From contig NZ_CP030287.1 of NCBI RefSeq assembly GCF_003287935.1, positions 1,860,001 to 1,924,000 of the forward strand: a stretch of 64,000 bases of DNA, written 5' to 3'. The translations under genes and the position numbers were made by a program. Of this stretch, positions 60,034 to 64,000 are shown piece after piece. This DNA is from Streptomyces sp. ICC1. GTDB taxonomy: Bacteria; Actinomycetota; Actinomycetes; Streptomycetales; Streptomycetaceae. A model generated the notes under the pieces. It made no database searches. It worked only from the letters and a program-made list of their open reading frames with translations, and was not told the origin of the DNA. Within the stretch, counting starts at the first letter, position 1; each line of letters begins with the position of its first letter.

Positions 60034-60807
60034 ATGAGCACAGAACACGCGGCACACACGGCACACGTGGGACGCGCGGGGCAGCTCGACGGGCAGGTCG
60101 CGGTGATCACGGGCGGGTCGGCGGGCATCGGCCTGGCGACGGCCCACCGCTTCGTGCAGGAGGGCGCCCGGGTCTTCATCACCGGCAGGCGGCCGGCGGA
60201 ACTCGCCTCGGCGGCCCGGGAGCTGGGCGGGAGCGCCGTCGCCGTGCCCGGTGACGCGTCCCGCGTCGAGGACCTGGACCGGCTGTACGCGGCCGTCGCC
60301 GCCGGGGGCCGTCCGATCGACGTCCTGGTGGCCAACGCGGGCGGCGGACCGGCGGGCGGCTTCGCCGAGTTCACCGAGGAGCAGTTCGACGCGACCTCGG
60401 ACCTGAACTTCCGGGGCACCTACTTCACCGTCCAGCGGGCCCTGCCGCTGCTGCGGGACGGCGCCTCGGTGGTCCTGCTGGGATCGGCGGCCGGGTCCTC
60501 GGCGTCCACCCGGTTCGGCGTGTACGCCGCCACGAAGGCGGCCGTACGGTCCCTCGCGCGCAGCCTGGCCCTGGAGCTCGCGGGGCGCGGGATCCGGGTC
60601 AACACCCTCAGTCCGGGCCCGGTCGACACCCCGGCGCTGGCCCAGGCGCCGGCCGGGGTACGCGAACGGGCGACCGCCGGGGTCCCGCTCGGCCGGGCCG
60701 GACACCCCGAGGAGGTGGCCGCGGCGGCCCTGTTCCTCGCTTCGCGGGAGAGCAGCTTCATCACCGGCATCGAACTCTTCGTGGACGGCGGCGCCGGCCA
60801 GATCTGA
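60034..60807 (+). CDS. Short-chain dehydrogenase/reductase
   Basis: The 257-residue classical SDR has TGGSAGIGLATA for cofactor binding, RR after the second strand (TGRRPAEL) suggesting NADPH, NAGGG, the catalytic Ser in LLGSAAG, and YAATK. The His-rich first 15 residues (STEHAAHTAHVGRAG) are not conserved in the fold. GAGGAGG lies about ten bases before ATG 60034. It is a single gene converging on the P450. Confidence 0.88.
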   Translation: MSTEHAAHTAHVGRAGQLDGQVAVITGGSAGIGLATAHRFVQEGARVFITGRRPAELASAARELGGSAVAVPGDASRVEDLDRLYAAVAAGGRPIDVLVANAGGGPAGGFAEFTEEQFDATSDLNFRGTYFTVQRALPLLRDGASVVLLGSAAGSSASTRFGVYAATKAAVRSLARSLALELAGRGIRVNTLSPGPVDTPALAQAPAGVRERATAGVPLGRAGHPEEVAAAALFLASRESSFITGIELFVDGGAGQI

Positions 60808-60884
60808 GCCCCGGGGGCGCAGCGGTCGGACGGGCCTGCCTGCCTGCCCGAGGAGCGGACGTCCACCGCGCGGCTGCCCGGGCT

Positions 60885-62111
60885 TCAGCCGGCGGCCGGC
60901 GTGAACTCCACGAGCAGGGAGGAGGGTCCGCGGGTGAAGACGCCCTGCTCGGCCGGGTCGTACCCGTCGGCGGGCCGGATGCCGGGCATCGCGTCGAGGA
61001 GCTGGTTGGTGGCGATCTCCACCTCGGCCTTGGCCAGGAGCGCGCCGACGCAGAAGTGCCGTCCGAGCGCGAACGCCAGGTGGTCGGCGGCCGCGGAGAA
61101 GGCGGTGGTCGCCGTCAGGTCGTCGCGGAAGATGTCGAACCGCTCCGGGTCCTTGTACCGCCCGGGGTCGCGGTTGGCCGCTCCGATCAGGCAGGTGACG
61201 GTCGCCCCGGCGGGGATGGTGCCACCGCTCACGGACACGTCGACGGCGGCCTGCCGCATGATCATGTGGACCGGCGGGGTGTAGCGCAGGGTCTCCGCGA
61301 AGGCCCGGTCGATGAGTCCGCGGTCCCGCTGCACGGCCGCGAGCTGTTCGGGGTGGGCCAGGAGGTTCGAGAAGAGCCCGGCGATGGCCTTGTCGGTGGT
61401 CTCGGCGCCCGCCGTGAGGAGCAGGCTGCAGAACGCCTTGATGTCCTCGTCGCTCATGCTCACCCCGTCGACCTCGGCGGCGCAGAGCGCGGACAGCAGG
61501 TCGTCCCCGAGGTGCTCGCGCCGGTTCCTGATGACCGGCAGCATGTACGCGGCGAACTCGGCCTGGGCGCGCGCGCCGGCCGCCGCCTGCTCCGGGTCTC
61601 CGGACAGGTTGGCGATGAACGCCACGAAGGCCCGGTACCAGTGGCCGAGGGCCTCCTGCCCGGACCGGTCCAGTCCGAACATGTCGGCGATGACCGAGAT
61701 GGGGAAGTGGGAGGCGAAGCCGCTCACCAGGTCGACCGAGCCGGTGTCGCGGAACCCGTCGATCAGCTCGCGGGCGTTGCGCTCGATGACGGGGACGACC
61801 TTGTCGCGGAGCTCGTTGCCGCGGAAGGCCGGGGCCACCAGGGCGCGCCGCGTGGCGTGTTCGCGCCCGCTCATCTGGAGCAGGGTCTTGCCGTGCACGG
61901 GCTCGGCCTGCCACGCGTAGTTGTCCGTGGTGAAGAGCGAGTCCTTGTCCTTGAACGCCCGCGCGACGTCCTCGTAGCGCGAGATGAGGTAACTGCGCGT
62001 GGGCTCGTGCCAGCTGAGCGGCGCGCTCTCGCGCAGGGCCCGGTACGTCGGGTAGGGGTTCTCGGCGAACTCCCGCGACAGGATGTCCGGGACGTCGGGC
62101 GCGGCGGTCAT
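60885..62111 (-). CDS. Cytochrome P450
   Basis: The 408-residue soluble bacterial P450 has the I-helix LLTAGAETTDKAI, ExxR as ETLRYTPPV, and the haem loop FALGRHFCVG with Cys354 as axial ligand. It is full length for the class. The substrate cannot be read from sequence; it is not obviously CYP125 or CYP142, although it sits next to a KstR-boxed fadE26-like gene. No ferredoxin gene is adjacent. ATG 62111 is the start, and a palindrome about 90 bases upstream may control it. Confidence 0.9.
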   Translation of the reverse strand: MTAAPDVPDILSREFAENPYPTYRALRESAPLSWHEPTRSYLISRYEDVARAFKDKDSLFTTDNYAWQAEPVHGKTLLQMSGREHATRRALVAPAFRGNELRDKVVPVIERNARELIDGFRDTGSVDLVSGFASHFPISVIADMFGLDRSGQEALGHWYRAFVAFIANLSGDPEQAAAGARAQAEFAAYMLPVIRNRREHLGDDLLSALCAAEVDGVSMSDEDIKAFCSLLLTAGAETTDKAIAGLFSNLLAHPEQLAAVQRDRGLIDRAFAETLRYTPPVHMIMRQAAVDVSVSGGTIPAGATVTCLIGAANRDPGRYKDPERFDIFRDDLTATTAFSAAADHLAFALGRHFCVGALLAKAEVEIATNQLLDAMPGIRPADGYDPAEQGVFTRGPSSLLVEFTPAAG

Positions 62112-62200
62112 GGAGTTCCCCCATCAGCTTGGCCTGCCGGCTGTCCTGAGGTGCCTCGGGCGATCGTCACCACGATGCCCGGTCGTGCCGCGTCGTGCTG

Positions 62201-62214
62201 TGTGGTGCGCCACA
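62201..62214. promoter_or_regulatory. Candidate operator upstream of the P450 gene
   Basis: TGTGGTGCGCCACA has 5-bp perfect arms TGTGG/CCACA around four bases. It lies in the 265-bp region between the P450 start and the terminator of the upstream dehydrogenase; nothing else stands out there. Confidence 0.35.
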
Positions 62215-62284
62215 ACGCCGTCTGCGAGCACTTTCAAGGAAACCGCAAGCCGTCCGCCGCCGCCAGGGCTTCGACACCGGCGCA

Positions 62285-62340
62285 CGGGCACACGGGGGCG
62301 CGTACGCCGGCGGGACTGCCCGCGCGCCCCCGTGTGCCCG
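62285..62340 (-). terminator. Terminator of the fadE26-like gene, 18-bp perfect stem
   Basis: Arms 62285-62302 and 62323-62340 are perfectly complementary around a 20-base loop, 37 bases after the dehydrogenase stop, so the P450 is probably transcribed separately. Confidence 0.75.
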
Positions 62341-62344
62341 TAGG

Positions 62345-62370
62345 CCCGTACGCCCGTACGCCCGTACGGG
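62345..62370. repeat. CCCGTACG tandem repeats
   Basis: CCCGTACG stands three times head to tail and ends in GG, making several overlapping palindromes between the dehydrogenase stop and its terminator. Confidence 0.75.
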
Positions 62371-62376
62371 CTCCGC

Positions 62377-63567
62377 TCAGCGGCGGACGCGCGGCATGCC
62401 GAGGCCGATCCAGGAGATGATCTCGCGCTGGATCTCGTTGTTGCCGCCGCCGAAGGTGAAGATGACCGCGCTGCGGTAGCCGCGCTCCAGCTCCCCGTGC
62501 AGGACCGCGCCCGCCGAGCCGTCCTTGAGGGAGCCGGCCGCGCCGACCACCTCCATCAGCCAGGCGTACGCGTCCCTGCGCGCCTCGGAGCCGTAGACCT
62601 TGACGGCGGAGGCGTCCTGCGGGGTGAGGGTGCCGTCCTGGACGGCGTTGACCATCTGCCAGTTGAGCAGCTTCATCGCGTCGAGGCGGGCGTGGGTGCG
62701 GGCGAGGCGGCCGCGGACCCAGTTGAGGTCGATGACGCGACGACCGTCGGCGATCTTGGTCTCGGCGGCCCAGCGCTGGACGTCGTGCAGGGCTCGGATG
62801 GCCATGGTGCCGTGGGCGGCCAGGGTGACCCGCTCGTGGTTGAGCTGGTTGGTGATCAGCCGCCAGCCCTTGTTCTCCTGGCCGACGCGGCGGCTCGCGG
62901 GGACGCGGATGTCCTCGTAGTAGCTGGCGGTGGTGTCGTGCGAGGCGAGGGTGTTGATGAGGGTGCAGGAGTAGCCGGGGTCGGCGGTCGGCACGAGGAG
63001 CATGGTGATGCCCTTGTGCGCGGGGGCTTCGGGGTCGGTGCGGACGGCGAGCCAGACCCAGTCGGCGGTGTCGCCGTTGGTGGTCCAGATCTTCTGGCCG
63101 TTGACCACGTAGGTGCCGGTCTCCTCGTCGCCCTCGCGCACGGCCTTGCACTTGAGGGCGGCGAGGTCGGTGCCCGCGTCCGGCTCGCTGTAGCCGATGG
63201 CGAAGTCGATCTCACCGGCGAGGATCTTGGGGAGGAAGTAGGCCTTCTGCTCGTCGGTGCCGAACTGCATGATCGTCGGCCCGACGGTGTTGAGCGCCAT
63301 CAGCGGCAGCGGCACCACGGCCTGCGCGGCCTCGTCGAAGAAGATGAACTGGTCCATGGGCGACATCCCGCGCCCGCCGTACTCCTTCGGCCAGCCGACC
63401 CCGAGCCAGCCGTCGGACCCGAGCCGGCGGATGGTCTCCCGGTAGAAGCGCTTCTGCTCGGCCGGGTCCTCGTACCGGGCGTAGACGTCCTCGGGGATCA
63501 GCTCGGCGAAGTACGCGCGCAGCTCGGTGCGCAACTGCTGCTGCTCAGGCGTGTATTCGAGGTGCAC
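62377..63567 (-). CDS. fadE26: Acyl-CoA dehydrogenase, FadE26-like (sterol side chain)
   Basis: The 396-residue protein matches remembered M. tuberculosis FadE26 in many places: LEYTPEQQQLRTELRAYF, MDQFIFFDEAA, VGPTIMQFGTDEQK, IGYSEPDAGTDLAALK, TNQLNHERV and FTFGGGNNEIQREII. FadE26 is the alpha half of ChsE4-ChsE5, which desaturates the C8 sterol side chain as CoA ester. A beta half (FadE27-like) is not adjacent; the protein at 19259 is a candidate. GTG 63567 has GGAGG six bases upstream. A KstR-like box lies 65 bases upstream. Confidence 0.88.
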   Translation of the reverse strand: MHLEYTPEQQQLRTELRAYFAELIPEDVYARYEDPAEQKRFYRETIRRLGSDGWLGVGWPKEYGGRGMSPMDQFIFFDEAAQAVVPLPLMALNTVGPTIMQFGTDEQKAYFLPKILAGEIDFAIGYSEPDAGTDLAALKCKAVREGDEETGTYVVNGQKIWTTNGDTADWVWLAVRTDPEAPAHKGITMLLVPTADPGYSCTLINTLASHDTTASYYEDIRVPASRRVGQENKGWRLITNQLNHERVTLAAHGTMAIRALHDVQRWAAETKIADGRRVIDLNWVRGRLARTHARLDAMKLLNWQMVNAVQDGTLTPQDASAVKVYGSEARRDAYAWLMEVVGAAGSLKDGSAGAVLHGELERGYRSAVIFTFGGGNNEIQREIISWIGLGMPRVRR

Positions 63568-63631
63568 GGCCCCTCCGGGTCTCTCGTGGCTCAAGGTCGC
63601 GCGGCCGTCCACCGCCGCCGCGGGGGCAGAC

Positions 63632-63645
63632 TAGAACCTGTTCCA
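63632..63645. promoter_or_regulatory. KstR-like operator upstream of fadE26-like gene
   Basis: TAGAACCTGTTCCA satisfies every fixed position of the KstR motif TnnAACnnGTTnnA and is a near-perfect palindrome (AGAACCTGTTC is fully symmetrical apart from its centre). It precedes a gene that is a KstR target in mycobacteria. Confidence 0.8.
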
Positions 63646-63659
63646 GCAATCCGGAAGGG

Positions 63660-64000
63660 TCAGCGGGGCACCACCGCGTTTCCCGCGAGCCCCGGGCGGA
63701 TCAGGACCTTGACGTGCTCCTCGGGGCGGCGCAGGGAGGCGAAGGCCGCGTCCGGCCCGGCGAAGCGCCGGGTCTCCTCCAGGGCGAACCACTCGGTGGC
63801 GGCCGTGACCGTCTCCCCGCGCAGCAGCCGGACGATCGCGTCGAGGGAGTCGGCCGTCATCTCCCGGGAGCGCAGCGGGTCGACGCCCATCATGAAGGCG
63901 TCGGACGGCAGCTGTCCGGGGCCGACGCCGAGCAAGGCGCGGCCCCGGGACTGCTGGTCGAGCCGGCAGATCCGGTCGGCGAGGATCAGCGGCTGGTGGT
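63660..64000 (-). CDS. Luciferase-like oxidoreductase, 5' part beyond edge, 3' end abnormal
   Basis: The frame is open to the window edge. It reads PLILADRICRLDQQSRGRAL and then LGVGPGQLPSDAFMMGVDP and LDAIVRLLRGETVTAATEWF, the middle of a luciferase-family TIM barrel. Relatives continue for about 200 more residues, but here the barrel stops and a tail of about 35 residues follows (FASLRRPEEHVKVLIRPG), which recalls the C-terminus of zinc alcohol dehydrogenases. The gene therefore looks like a deletion fusion. The stop is at 63660, just beyond the KstR-like box. Confidence 0.6.
   Translation of the reverse strand, partial: HQPLILADRICRLDQQSRGRALLGVGPGQLPSDAFMMGVDPLRSREMTADSLDAIVRLLRGETVTAATEWFALEETRRFAGPDAAFASLRRPEEHVKVLIRPGLAGNAVVPR

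Noticed and set aside
60885..62111. P450 assigned as CYP125 or CYP142 steroid C26-hydroxylase
   Set aside because: Family hallmarks are present but no long segment typical of those subfamilies was recognised, and a terminator separates it from the fadE26-like gene.

Overview
This window is high-GC actinobacterial DNA and very probably comes from a Streptomyces. The pointers are almost exclusive use of G/C in third codon positions, frequent GTG starts, ATGA/GTGA/TGATG gene overlaps, and families typical of that genus: a DUF397 protein, a DUF1906 glycoside-hydrolase-like protein, a large LAL-type ATPase, an RPF-like/LysM/M23 wall hydrolase and a Ser/Thr kinase with TPR-like repeats. No rRNA, integrase, insertion sequence, phage region or CRISPR array was seen. 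Roughly 60 genes, one odd tRNA-like gene and several broken genes were found. Identifications resting on similarity to Mycobacterium tuberculosis proteins were made from memory of those sequences, not by a search. Layout: 1-5951 holds a tyrosine phosphatase tail, a DEAD-box RNA helicase, a cold-shock protein, and a histidine kinase and response regulator flanking a secreted wall hydrolase. The section 6041-12886 closely resembles the mycobacterial KstR2 regulon (degradation of sterol C/D rings): a divergent pair of operons with acyl-CoA dehydrogenases and an enoyl-CoA hydratase on one side and fadE30-ipdF-kstR2-fadA6-like genes on the other, with a KstR2-like operator between them. The section 13347-20440 holds an atypical tRNA-like gene (anticodon GCT), a hydroxysteroid-dehydrogenase-like SDR, a luciferase-like flavin monooxygenase, a PadR repressor, an HsaB-like flavin reductase, a fadD3-like ligase and an acyl-CoA dehydrogenase; related palindromes flank the padR gene. 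The section 20441-34110 is ordinary accessory content: a broken VWA gene, a DUF1906 protein, a molybdenum hydroxylase, an AraC regulator, a LAL-type ATPase and small proteins. The section 34234-40354 resembles the mycobacterial KstR regulon (sterol side chain): two Ltp-like thiolases without the usual catalytic residues, a DUF35 protein, an echA19-like hydratase and a fadD19-like ligase transcribed away from each other around a KstR-like box. From 40441 to 55111 there are a phenylacetate-CoA ligase, two decayed genes, a penicillin-acylase-type hydrolase, a ChaA-type antiporter, a nitronate-monooxygenase/acyl-CoA-ligase operon and a beta-lactamase-fold protein. From 55187 to the end there are an FAD amine-oxidase/phytoene-dehydrogenase-like enzyme coupled to a Ser/Thr kinase, a DUF2236 protein, an SDR, a P450, a fadE26-like dehydrogenase with a second KstR-like box, and a truncated luciferase-like gene at the edge. 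Working view (inference): the window carries scattered parts of a steroid or other polycyclic isoprenoid catabolic regulon. Side-chain activation (fadD19, echA19, fadE26), side-chain cleavage (Ltp/DUF35) and C/D-ring steps (fadD3, fadE30, ipdF, fadA6) are present, while the ring-opening enzymes (KstD, KshAB, HsaACD, IpdAB, KstR itself) are not. They lie outside the window or are absent. At least three operator types (KstR-like, KstR2-like, PadR-associated) and one more shared palindrome upstream of acyl-CoA-ligase units suggest layered control.
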